Under the pieces are notes generated by a model that made no database searches, was not told the origin of the DNA, and saw nothing but the letters and a program-made list of their open reading frames with translations. A stretch of DNA of 64,000 nucleotides from positions 1-64,000 of the forward strand of contig NZ_SSMX01000053.1 in assembly GCF_004799515.1 (NCBI RefSeq). The letters are read 5' to 3'. This DNA is from Phenylobacterium sp. (lineage in GTDB: Bacteria; Pseudomonadota; Alphaproteobacteria; Caulobacterales; Caulobacteraceae). Every line of letters starts with the position of its first letter. Positions within the stretch are counted from its first letter, which is position 1. Below are positions 24,024-31,799 of the stretch, piece after piece. The translations under genes were made by a program, and so were the position numbers.

Positions 24024-25814
24024 ATGCCGCGTCAGGCCCCGCCCAGCGCCACCTCCGCCCATGCGCTGCAGACCGCCGCGCCGCCCGCGCCGCGCAAGTT
24101 CGTCGCCGACGCCCTGGGCGTGGCCGGCTCCAACAGCGCGCTCGCCAAGCTGAACAGCGCCGTCGCCGAGCTCAAGGCGATGTCGTCCGCGCCCATGCTG
24201 CAGCGGGCGCTGGACTGCATCCGCGCCGCCGATGCGATCGGCGGCCGCGACTGGGCGCTGAAGGCGCTGGAGCAGGACGAACGCAGCGGCCTGGGCTGGT
24301 ACCTGCTGGGCATCGCCCTGGAGCGCTGCGGCGATTTTGCGAACTCCATCCGCGCCTACGAATCCGCCCTGAAGCTGCTGCCCGACCACGCCGAGGTCGC
24401 CAACGACATCGGCCGCCTGGCTTTCCGCATGGGCATGACGGCGCAGGCCGAGTCCTTCTTCCGCCTGTTCCTGGCGCGTTATCCCGACCATCCCGAAGGC
24501 GCGAACAACCTGGCCTGCGCCATCCGCGACCAGGGCCGCCACGCCGAGGCGATCGGTGTGCTGCGCCCGGCGATCGGCAAGTCGCCGGAGTTCGCCATGC
24601 TCTGGAACACCCTGGGCACCGTCGTTTCCGAACAGGGCGATTTCGCCAGCGCGCTGACCTTCGTCGACGAGGCGGTGCGTCTCGACCCGGCTTTCGCCAA
24701 GGCCCGCTACAACCGCGGCAACGCCAAGCTGATGCTGGGCGACACCGCCGGCGCGCTCGTGGATTGCGAGGACGCCCTGAGCGTCGTGCTGCCGGAGGAC
24801 GAGCGGCAGATGATGCGCCTGTCGCACTCGACCATACTCCTCGACCTCGGCCGGATCGGCGAGGGTTGGGACGAATACGAGGCGCGGCTGCACCCGCAGT
24901 TCAGCGACCGCGTCGCCTTTTCCGTCAACCTGCCGCGCTGGAGCCCGGGCGAACCTCTGGCCGGCAAGCGCCTCCTGGTGATGGGCGAACAGGGCCTGGG
25001 CGATGAGGTGCTGTTCGGCAACCTGCTGTCGGACGTGACTGAGGCGCTGGGCCCCGAGGGCAAGCTGGTGCTGGCTGTCGAGAAGCGTCTGGTCCCGCTG
25101 TTCCAGCGGTCTCTCCCGGACGCCGAGGTGAGCGCGCACGCGACCTACATCGCCGGAACGCGCTTCGTGCGCGTCGCCCCGGCGCTCGAGACGTCAGGCG
25201 CCGAACTTTGGACGCCGATCGCCAGCCTGCTCCGGGAATTCCGTCGCTCGATCGACGCCTTCCCGGACCGCAAAAGCTTCCTCAGCGCCGATACGGCGCG
25301 CGTGGCCCATTGGCGCGAACAGCTGCAGGCCGCGCCGGAAGGGGTGAAGGTCGGCCTCCTCTGGAAGAGCGCGGTCAGCAAGGATTCCCGCCACCGCTTC
25401 TTCTCGCCCTTCTCCGACTGGGCCCCTGTCCTGGCGCAGAAGGGCGTGACCTTCGTCAACCTGCAGTACGGCGACTGCGCCGAGGAGCTGGCGGCGGCCA
25501 AGCGCGACTTCGGCGTCGAGATCTGGTCGCCGCCGGGTATCGACCTGAAGCTGGACCTCGACGACGTCGCGGCCCTGTCGAGCGCGCTGGACCTAGTCAT
25601 CGGCTTCTCCAACGCCACCCTGAACATCGCCGCGGCCTGCGGCACGCCGAACTTCCTGATCTCCACGCCCGGCGCCTGGCCGCGGATGGGCCAGACGAAG
25701 CGCTATCCCTGGTATCCGGCCTCGGAGGTCTTCCTGCCGCCGGGCCTCGGGCAATGGGGCGCGGTGATGGACGAGGTCGCCGGCGCGCTCGGCGCCTTCG
25801 TCGCGGAACGCTGA
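24024..25814 (+). CDS. flmG: TPR-glycosyltransferase, FlmG-type flagellin glycosyltransferase
   Basis: A 596-residue cytoplasmic protein in two halves. Residues about 85-265 hold several TPRs (GWYLLGIALERCGDFANSIR, then ANNLACAIRDQGRHAEAI and ARYNRGNAKLMLGDTAGALV). Residues about 300-590 are a glycosyltransferase of the OGT/SPINDLY-like type (LLVMGEQGLGDEVLFGNLL; VGLLWKSAVS; VIGFSNATLNIAAACGTPNF). This is the plan of Caulobacter FlmG, where the TPRs bind flagellin and the C-terminus transfers a pseudaminic acid-type sugar. It lies beside flbT, flaF and the flagellins. The donor sugar in this organism is inferred, not shown. Confidence 0.85.
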   Translation: MPRQAPPSATSAHALQTAAPPAPRKFVADALGVAGSNSALAKLNSAVAELKAMSSAPMLQRALDCIRAADAIGGRDWALKALEQDERSGLGWYLLGIALERCGDFANSIRAYESALKLLPDHAEVANDIGRLAFRMGMTAQAESFFRLFLARYPDHPEGANNLACAIRDQGRHAEAIGVLRPAIGKSPEFAMLWNTLGTVVSEQGDFASALTFVDEAVRLDPAFAKARYNRGNAKLMLGDTAGALVDCEDALSVVLPEDERQMMRLSHSTILLDLGRIGEGWDEYEARLHPQFSDRVAFSVNLPRWSPGEPLAGKRLLVMGEQGLGDEVLFGNLLSDVTEALGPEGKLVLAVEKRLVPLFQRSLPDAEVSAHATYIAGTRFVRVAPALETSGAELWTPIASLLREFRRSIDAFPDRKSFLSADTARVAHWREQLQAAPEGVKVGLLWKSAVSKDSRHRFFSPFSDWAPVLAQKGVTFVNLQYGDCAEELAAAKRDFGVEIWSPPGIDLKLDLDDVAALSSALDLVIGFSNATLNIAAACGTPNFLISTPGAWPRMGQTKRYPWYPASEVFLPPGLGQWGAVMDEVAGALGAFVAER

Positions 25815-25874
25815 GGCCGCGACGGGGTTGATCCTGACGCGGCGCCGCTTGCGCGCCGGCCGAGGAGCCCCGCC

Positions 25875-26366
25875 ATGCCCGATCCGAACAACGCCTTCGA
25901 CGACGCCGACTCGCAGGATGGCGCCGAGGCCTTCGACGAGGATGTCCTGGATCCCAACGAGGAGCGCGGCGAGATGCGCACCTTCGAGGAGCTGCCCGAC
26001 CTTGAGGACCTGACCCAGGCGGACGGCGACCGCGACGACGACGAGGCTCTGGCGCTGGATTCGGATGAGTTCGACGAAGACGCCTTCGACGACGCCGACA
26101 CTGAGGAAGACCACGAGCTCGACCTCCACGCCGCCACCGAAGAGCGCGAGGACGACCTCGACGGCCAGGGCGCGGAGGACGGCTTCAACGAGGACCGCCT
26201 CTCGGCCCGCGACATCGAGGGCCTGGACCAGGTGGCCGACGCCGACGCGGCCGAGGGCGGCGAGGATGACGTCACCGATTTCCAGGCCACGGACGTGTCG
26301 GACGCCGACCTGCAGGCGATGGGCTATTCGGAAAACCGCGGCGGCGTCACGCGCGCCAAGGACTAG
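25875..26366 (+). CDS. Highly acidic protein of unknown function
   Basis: A 163-residue protein with about 63 Asp/Glu (39%) and only about 9 Lys/Arg, so strongly anionic and probably disordered. It has acid-rich stretches such as DEFDEDAFDDADTEEDHELD and short hydrophobic islands (ALALD, DLQAMGYSENRGG). There is no signal or membrane segment. The C-terminal DADLQAMGYSENRGGVTRAK looks more conserved and could be the interaction site. Sixty bp downstream of flmG on the same strand, and overlapping the convergent PseH-like gene by 4 bp. It may be a nucleic-acid mimic, metal binder or chaperone-like protein; nothing in the sequence decides. Confidence 0.65.
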   Translation: MPDPNNAFDDADSQDGAEAFDEDVLDPNEERGEMRTFEELPDLEDLTQADGDRDDDEALALDSDEFDEDAFDDADTEEDHELDLHAATEEREDDLDGQGAEDGFNEDRLSARDIEGLDQVADADAAEGGEDDVTDFQATDVSDADLQAMGYSENRGGVTRAKD

Positions 26367-26935
26367 GCGGGCAGCTCGAACCCCCGGCTTGTGAGGCGCG
26401 CCCGGCTGGCCGCGCGCTGCTTCGCCCAGTCGGATTTCAGCAGGCCCAGGCCCACGACGTCGGCGGGTAGGCCGTCCTTGCGGACATGGGCGCGGAACAG
26501 GGCTTCCCGTTGGAAGCCGAAGCCCTCATGCAGCTGCCAGACGGCCTGGTTGTCGATCAGCACCTCGCACCAGAGCTTGTCCAAGCCCAGCTCGCCGAAC
26601 ACCTGCTCGATCACCCAATATTCCACGAAGGCGCCGATCCCCTGCCCGCGGGTCGACGGGTCGGCCAGGTAGTAGGCCCAGCTGGTCCGGCCATGCTCCG
26701 GCGCCAGATCGTAGAGGTTGGCCAGGCCCACCGGCTTGCCGTCGGCCTCGATGACCCAGTAGCGGCGGCGCGGGTCGGCGAGCGCGCCCGCGAACCAGCG
26801 CGCGTGCTCTTCCGGCGAGATGGCGTGGTCGCTGTACATCCAGCGCGCCACCTCCGGCTGGTTGCGCCAGGCCAGCAGCCGGTCGCTGTCGGCGGCCTCC
26901 AGCGGCCGCAGGACGACGTGCGGCGCACCGCTCAT
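26363..26935 (-). CDS. flmH: GNAT N-acetyltransferase, PseH/FlmH-like
   Basis: A 190-residue GNAT-fold enzyme. It starts VVLRPLEAADSDRLLAWRNQ and contains WMYSDHAISPEEHARWF, the pattern of PseH (UDP-4-amino-sugar N-acetyltransferase, pseudaminic acid pathway), followed by the acetyl-CoA-binding STRGQGIGAFVEYW and the LHEGFGFQREALFR motif. FlmH is the Caulobacter equivalent. Its ATG overlaps the stop of the cytidylyltransferase gene (ATGA). Context next to flmG supports a role in flagellin sugar synthesis. PseB, PseC, PseG and PseI homologues are not in the window. A ribosomal-protein or other GNAT is possible but less likely. Confidence 0.8.
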   Translation of the reverse strand: MSGAPHVVLRPLEAADSDRLLAWRNQPEVARWMYSDHAISPEEHARWFAGALADPRRRYWVIEADGKPVGLANLYDLAPEHGRTSWAYYLADPSTRGQGIGAFVEYWVIEQVFGELGLDKLWCEVLIDNQAVWQLHEGFGFQREALFRAHVRKDGLPADVVGLGLLKSDWAKQRAASRARLTSRGFELPA

Positions 26936-27630
26936 GCCGGAACCGGCGCGCTGTTGATCTCGAGAGCCACGATGTCGTCCGAGGTGAAGGCCGGATCGGC
27001 AGGATAGAGCCGGGCGTAGACGTCCCGCACGAAGGCGAGGTCCGCGGGCAGATCGACCGTCCAGCGCAGATGGGCCAGTGACTGGGGCCGGGCCACGCCC
27101 TCCAGGCGATAGGTCTCCGGCCGCCGGTAGAGGTAGGGCGTCACGTGCTCGCGCTCATAGGCGTCGGTCGCCCGCTCGGCCGCCTCGCTCAGCGCCGCAG
27201 GCCGGATCGCCTCGACATCCAGGCCGTGCGGAAAAGTGCGGGTCCCGAGCGCCGCGGTGGTCCAGTCGGCGTCCGTCGCATGATGATGGGCGATCACGGC
27301 GTCGATCAGCGCCGGATCCGCCAGCGGGCAGTCGGCGGTGAGCCGCACCAACGCCGCCGCCTGGGGAAACAGGTCCGCCGCCGCCCGATAGCGATCCAAT
27401 ACGTCGGTGAGGGAGCCGCGGTAGACGTCCAGCCCCAGGCCGTCGCAATAGAGCGCCAACGGGTCGTCGCTGGGGTCGGTGCTGGTGGCCACCATAAGCC
27501 GGTCGATGCGCTTCGACCGGCGCAGCCGCTCGACCTGGCGGCCGATCATCGGCTCCCCCAGCACCGGCGCCATGACCTTTCCGGGCAGGCGCGAGGAGCT
27601 CATGCGGGCCTGGAGGATGGCGAGATTCAA
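26932..27630 (-). CDS. SpsF-like cytidylyltransferase (CMP-sugar synthetase family)
   Basis: A 232-residue nucleotidyltransferase. The N-terminus LNLAILQARMSSSRLPGKVM carries the family's CTP-binding pattern (Q-A-R-x-x-S-x-R-L-P-G-K); LVRLTADCPLADPALIDAVI is the metal/sugar site. Such proteins (spore coat polysaccharide SpsF, CMP-KDO and CMP-neuraminate synthetase relatives) activate a sugar acid as CMP-sugar. The TTG at 27630 is chosen since AGGAGG lies 10 bases upstream; a GTG at 27657 would add nine residues containing the Shine-Dalgarno. It is the first gene of a two-gene unit with the PseH-like gene. It would activate the nonulosonic acid used by FlmG, though family alone does not prove the substrate. 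Confidence 0.8.
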   Translation of the reverse strand: MNLAILQARMSSSRLPGKVMAPVLGEPMIGRQVERLRRSKRIDRLMVATSTDPSDDPLALYCDGLGLDVYRGSLTDVLDRYRAAADLFPQAAALVRLTADCPLADPALIDAVIAHHHATDADWTTAALGTRTFPHGLDVEAIRPAALSEAAERATDAYEREHVTPYLYRRPETYRLEGVARPQSLAHLRWTVDLPADLAFVRDVYARLYPADPAFTSDDIVALEINSAPVPA

Positions 27631-27808
27631 GGCAGGAACGCCTCCTTTGCCCTTCACCTAGCGCCGAATCCTTACCGGCCACAACGCAGCGCTTCGGTCG
27701 CAGGCGCGGGTTCCCAAAGCCGCTTGCAAGCCGCGCCCACGGCTTTAGGCTGACGCAGACAAACAACTGTTCGAATGCGGGCCCAGAAAGCCCGCCCGCG
27801 GGGAGCTC

Positions 27809-28678
27809 ATGAGCCAGCGTTTCGAAGGCACCGAGAACTACATCGCCACCGACGACCTGAAGGTCGCGGTGAACGCCGCCGTGGCGCTGGAACGGCCGCT
27901 GCTGATCAAGGGCGAGCCCGGCACCGGCAAGACCGTGCTGGCCTATGAGATCGCCAATGCGCTGGGCGCCAACCTGATCACCTGGCACATCAAGTCGACC
28001 ACCAAGGCCCAGCAGGGCCTCTATGAGTACGACGCCGTCACCCGCCTGCGTGACAGCCAGCTGGGCGACGAGCGGGTGAAGGACGTCCGCAACTACATCA
28101 AGAAGGGCAAGCTCTGGGAGGCGTTCACCGCCGAGGCGCGCCCGGTGCTGCTGATCGACGAGATCGACAAGGCCGACATCGAATTCCCCAACGACCTCCT
28201 CCAGGAGCTCGATCGGATGGAGTTCTATGTCTACGAGACCGACGAGACGATCAAGGCCAAGGTCCGGCCGATCGTGATCATCACCTCGAACAACGAGAAG
28301 GAACTGCCCGACGCCTTCCTGCGCCGCTGCTTCTTCCACTACATCCGCTTCCCGGAAGCCGAGACGATGAACGAGATCGTCGAGGTGCACTATCCGGGCA
28401 TCAAGCAGAAGCTGGTCGCCGAGGCGCTGCGCATCTTCTACGACATGCGCAAGGTGCCCGGCCTGAAGAAGAAGCCGTCGACCTCCGAGCTGCTCGACTG
28501 GCTGAAGCTGCTGATGGTCGAGGACATCGACGCCGATGCGCTCAAGGAGCGCGATCCGACCAAGTTGATCCCGCCGCTGCACGGGGCGCTCCTGAAGAAC
28601 GAGCAGGACGTGCATCTCTTCGAGCGCCTGGCCTTCCTGGCGCGGCGCGAGGGCGCGGGCTCACGGCCCGGGCAATAG
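27809..28678 (+). CDS. MoxR family AAA+ ATPase
   Basis: A 289-residue AAA+ ATPase with Walker A GEPGTGKT (residues about 38-45), Walker B LLIDEIDKAD near residue 115, the sensor region VIITSNNEKELPDAFLRR and a C-terminal lid domain. MoxR ATPases act as chaperones that mature or insert metal centres in partner proteins, typically together with a von Willebrand factor A protein encoded next to them. No such gene is in the window; a lipoprotein follows instead. GGGGAG precedes the ATG. Confidence 0.9.
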   Translation: MSQRFEGTENYIATDDLKVAVNAAVALERPLLIKGEPGTGKTVLAYEIANALGANLITWHIKSTTKAQQGLYEYDAVTRLRDSQLGDERVKDVRNYIKKGKLWEAFTAEARPVLLIDEIDKADIEFPNDLLQELDRMEFYVYETDETIKAKVRPIVIITSNNEKELPDAFLRRCFFHYIRFPEAETMNEIVEVHYPGIKQKLVAEALRIFYDMRKVPGLKKKPSTSELLDWLKLLMVEDIDADALKERDPTKLIPPLHGALLKNEQDVHLFERLAFLARREGAGSRPGQ

Positions 28679-28770
28679 CTTGGCCGTAACAGGCGTTACG
28701 TCGAATTCACTCGCCTTTTGAAGGGGCTCCGGTCAGATTCCTCGCGAACGGGACCGGAGCCTTGATTTTG

Positions 28771-29655
28771 ATGAAGCCGCTGCTCTTCCTTTCCGCCTGT
28801 GGGCTGGCGCTGGCCGCCACGGCGGCCTGCGCGCCGTCGACGCCGCCCACCGCGCGCGCGGCCCTGGACTGTCCCGATCACACCGGCGACCTGCGCCTTA
28901 CCGGCATCGCGGCGGACAAGAAGAGCTGCACCTACGTCAGCGGCGAAGGCGATCAAGTCTCCCTGCGGCTGATCCCGGTCTCCTCGACGTATGAGCAGGC
29001 GCTGCAGCCCATCGAGCAGGAGCTGCAGGGCGAGCTGCCGACACCCGCGGCCACCGCGGACAAGGCCGACACCGCCGAGGACAAGGCCAGCGACGCCTCA
29101 GCCACGGTGAAGACCGAGGCGCCGGGCAAGGCGTCGAGCGGCGGCGCCTCCGAGGCGGCCAAGGCCGCCAAACAAGCCGCTGACGACGCCCTGGGCGGGA
29201 CGCGCGCGGCGCACAAGGACAGCGACGGCGACGACGATGACGACACCAGCAAGGTCTCCATCGGCCCGGGCGGGGTCAGCGTCAGCCCGAACGGCGGCGC
29301 CGGCGACCATGCCGACATCAACCTGCCGGGCATCCACATCAGCGCCGACGACGACAAGGCCAAGGTCCGCTTCGGCACGGTGAACATCGACGCCGGCGAG
29401 GATGGGGCCACGGTGCGCGTCGCCCGCGACGTACGCCTGCGCGGCGAGGCCTTCTCCCCGGAACGCCGCGGCTTCCGTGCGACCTTCATCCTGGCCAAGG
29501 ACAACCTGAAGGACGGCTGGAAGGCCGTGGGCTACGAGGCGGCGGGGCCCAAGGCGGGACCGATCACCGTGGCGGTCTTCAAGTCACGCGAGGGCCACCG
29601 CCACGACGTGTCGGAATATGTGAAGCGCCTGGTGCGGCGCAACGGCGGGGTCTAG
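28771..29655 (+). CDS. Putative lipoprotein with disordered acidic middle
   Basis: A 294-residue exported protein. The signal ends in a plausible lipobox (ATAAC, Cys about 20) followed by a second Cys-containing segment (ALDCPDHTGDLRL). The middle (residues about 90-165) is an Ala/Asp/Lys-rich linker with DSDGDDDDDT. After it come beta repeats (VSIGPGGVSVSPNGG, INLPGIHISADDDKAKVRFG) and a final globular part (RRGFRATFILAKDNLKDGWK). TTG codons lie at 28762 and 28768; ATG 28771 was preferred. It is encoded downstream of the MoxR ATPase by 92 bp; a link is possible but unproven. Family unknown. Confidence 0.7.
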   Translation: MKPLLFLSACGLALAATAACAPSTPPTARAALDCPDHTGDLRLTGIAADKKSCTYVSGEGDQVSLRLIPVSSTYEQALQPIEQELQGELPTPAATADKADTAEDKASDASATVKTEAPGKASSGGASEAAKAAKQAADDALGGTRAAHKDSDGDDDDDTSKVSIGPGGVSVSPNGGAGDHADINLPGIHISADDDKAKVRFGTVNIDAGEDGATVRVARDVRLRGEAFSPERRGFRATFILAKDNLKDGWKAVGYEAAGPKAGPITVAVFKSREGHRHDVSEYVKRLVRRNGGV

Positions 29656-29670
29656 CCGGCGGGCTGGCGC

Positions 29671-29795
29671 CGCTCATCCCGGCGAACGCCGGGACCCAGA
29701 TGGAATGGCTCATAGGTAGGCTCCATGACCTCAGAGCCCATCCAATCAGCGTCCGCGCCTTGAGATCTGGATCCCGGCCTTCGCCGGGACGAGCG
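29671..29795. repeat. Short element with terminal inverted repeats (MITE/REP-like)
   Basis: A 125-bp element bounded by 31-bp inverted repeats (29671-29701 and 29765-29795) that differ at three positions. Each arm contains the inner dyad CCCGGCGAA/TTCGCCGGG. The core has no coding potential. It occupies the gap between the lipoprotein and a small hypothetical gene. Elements of this form are common in alphaproteobacterial intergenic regions. Confidence 0.75.
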
Positions 29796-29803
29796 GAAAT
29801 AGT

Positions 29804-30178
29804 CTAGCCAGCGGGCTGGACCTCGACGACCTTGTAGGTCAGCGGCCGGCCGTCCTCGTCGGTGATAGTGACGTATTCGCCGACCGCGAAGCGGTGCTCG
29901 CCCAGGCGGTAGAGCGGCTCGTCCTCGCCCACATCGTCCTCGTCATAGTCGAAGAACCAGCGCTGGCCCTTGCGCGCCAGCCGCCCATCGGTGGGGTCCT
30001 CGTCCGGCGTGAACCGGCGCACCACACAGGCGTCGCGGGCCTTGGCGTAAGCCGCCGCGTCGATATGGCCGTCGTCGGTGAGCGGGGCGGTCAGCGCATA
30101 GCCGCGGTGATCGTCGCCGCCGGCGAACTCCGTGCCAGGGTTGCGGGCGAGCCGCATGACGATACGCGACAGGGTCAT
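29804..30178 (-). CDS. Small acidic protein of unknown function
   Basis: A 124-residue cytoplasmic protein with no signal or membrane segment. It begins MTLSRIVMRLARNPGTEFAG and contains a repeat-like acidic block (FTPDEDPTDGRLARKG, then FFDYDEDDVGEDEPLYRLG) ending in an SH3-like strand pattern (HRFAVGEYVTITDEDGRP). ATG 30178 follows AGGA at good spacing. It lies 20 bp downstream of the universal stress protein gene on the same strand, so the two are probably cotranscribed and may share stress expression. No named family recognised. Confidence 0.7.
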   Translation of the reverse strand: MTLSRIVMRLARNPGTEFAGGDDHRGYALTAPLTDDGHIDAAAYAKARDACVVRRFTPDEDPTDGRLARKGQRWFFDYDEDDVGEDEPLYRLGEHRFAVGEYVTITDEDGRPLTYKVVEVQPAG

Positions 30179-30198
30179 CTGCAAATCCTTGAATGAAG

Positions 30199-31011
30199 CT
30201 AGTGCGATAAGAACAGCGAAGGCTCGTCGGAGTTCAACAGGGTTCGCGTGGTGCCCCCGAAGATGAACTCCTGCAGCCGCGGGTGGCCGAAGGCGCCGGC
30301 GACCAGGATATCGGCGCCCGCCGCCTTTGCCGCCGCCAGCAGGGCCGGCGCCGCGTCGCCGCTGTCGGGCAGGATCTCGACCTCGGCCTTCACCCCGCGC
30401 GCGGCGTAATAGGCCTTCAGCCGCTCCGGATCGAAGCTGCGGGAGCTGGCCTTGGGCGCGGCCAGAATCGCGACGCCGGCGGATTTTTCCAAAAGCGGCA
30501 GGACCAGGCGCGCCGCGCGGCTGGCCTCCTTGCCGCCGTCCCAGGCCACCGCCACCGTGCCGCCGATCTTCAGGGCCGGCCGCGCGATCAGCACCGGCCG
30601 TTGCTCGTCGGCCACCATCTGCTGGAAGGCCTCGGCCAAGGGCCCGCGGCCGCGCGAGGGGTCGGTGGTAAACACCACCACGTCGGAGAGCCGGCTCTCC
30701 GCCGACAGCCCCGCCCAGACGGGCGTCTGCAGGGCCACGAAGCGGGCCTTGGCGTAGACGGTGGTGGCCAGCGCCGCGCGGGCGGCCGTCTCGCCGGCCT
30801 GGGCGGCTTCCTTCAGGCTCTCGAGCGCGGTGGTCTGCACCCCGCCCAGGAAGCCCTCGCCCATCCAGGGCATGACGTCAGCCACGTCGGCGGGCGTGTA
30901 GACGCCCACCATCTCGGCCTGGAACGGTTCGGCCAGCATGGCCGCGGCCGTCACCGCCGCCGCGTCGCCGGCCCCGCCCGAGAGCGGCGCCATGATCCGA
31001 GCCCAGCTCAT
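30199..31011 (-). CDS. Universal stress protein, two-domain
   Basis: A 270-residue protein of two UspA-like domains. The first (residues 1-140) is degenerate; the second (about 148-270) keeps the nucleotide-binding pattern GAFGHPRLQEFIFGGTTRTLL, that is G-x2-G-x9-G-T. USP proteins bind ATP and support survival under starvation or oxidative stress. The gene probably forms a unit with the small acidic protein downstream. It is divergent from the HD hydrolase at 31155; the 143-bp gap shows no other feature. Confidence 0.9.
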   Translation of the reverse strand: MSWARIMAPLSGGAGDAAAVTAAAMLAEPFQAEMVGVYTPADVADVMPWMGEGFLGGVQTTALESLKEAAQAGETAARAALATTVYAKARFVALQTPVWAGLSAESRLSDVVVFTTDPSRGRGPLAEAFQQMVADEQRPVLIARPALKIGGTVAVAWDGGKEASRAARLVLPLLEKSAGVAILAAPKASSRSFDPERLKAYYAARGVKAEVEILPDSGDAAPALLAAAKAAGADILVAGAFGHPRLQEFIFGGTTRTLLNSDEPSLFLSH

Positions 31012-31154
31012 CGCCTCGGCTCCGTCGTTCGCGTGAACTTCAAGGTCTCAGGCCCTATGCTCGCATTGATCTTTGTCACGGCGTCGGTCAGGTCCTTTTT
31101 GGGTCCGGTCGCGACCCTGGCGCCGATGAGCTTGACTGTGGAGGGAACGCTTTC

Positions 31155-31799
31155 GTGAGGAAAGGGCTGCGTCGGACCAAGGCCGAACCGCGCGCCTGGC
31201 AGCGGATGCTGTCGGGGCGGCGCCTCGACCTGCTCGATCCGTCGCCCATGGACATCGAGATCGAGGACATCGCCCACGGCCTGGCGCGTGTGGCGCGCTG
31301 GAACGGCCAGACGGTGGGCGAACACGCCTTCTCCGTCGCCCAGCACTCGGTGGTGGTGGAGGAGATCATGGCCCACGTCCGCCCCGACGTCGCCCCGCGC
31401 TGGCGCCTGGCCGCCCTGCTGCACGACGCCTCGGAATACGTGATCGGCGACATGATCTCGCCCTTCAAGGCCGCGCTGGGGGTCAACTACAAGGATTTCG
31501 AGGAACGGCTGGAAAACGCCATCCACGTCCGCTTCGGCCTGCCCGCCAAGACGCCGGCGGAGATCAAGGCGCTGATCAAGCTGGCCGACCGCGCCTGCGC
31601 CTTCTTCGAGGCCACCCAGCTGGCCGGGTTCACCCACGCGGAGTCCCTGGCCTTCTTCGACGCCCCGCCGCACGGCTACAGCCTGACCATCGAGCCCCTG
31701 CCGCCCGCCGCCGCCCAGGCGCGCTACCTCGAACGCTTCCACCTGCTCTCCGAGGCGGCCGGCTATACGCCCACCGCCGCGGCCTTCGACACCGAATGA
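31155..31799 (+). CDS. HD domain phosphohydrolase, YfbR-like
   Basis: A 214-residue metal-dependent HD hydrolase. The signature is GEHAFSVAQHSVVV for the first His, LLHDASEYVIGDMISPFK for the HD pair, and IKLADRACAFFEATQLA for the last Asp. YfbR is a 5'-deoxynucleotidase, so a nucleotide monophosphatase role is likely but not certain. The start is GTG at 31155, preceded by GAGGG. Its end overlaps the NrtR-like gene by 4 bp (ATGA), implying coexpression and a shared theme of nucleotide or NAD metabolism. Confidence 0.88.
   Translation: MRKGLRRTKAEPRAWQRMLSGRRLDLLDPSPMDIEIEDIAHGLARVARWNGQTVGEHAFSVAQHSVVVEEIMAHVRPDVAPRWRLAALLHDASEYVIGDMISPFKAALGVNYKDFEERLENAIHVRFGLPAKTPAEIKALIKLADRACAFFEATQLAGFTHAESLAFFDAPPHGYSLTIEPLPPAAAQARYLERFHLLSEAAGYTPTAAAFDTE

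Noticed and set aside
24024..25139. Long minus-strand open frame inside flmG (from 23901)
   Set aside because: It is the antisense shadow of flmG in GC-rich DNA; the plus-strand frame has clear TPR and transferase motifs.
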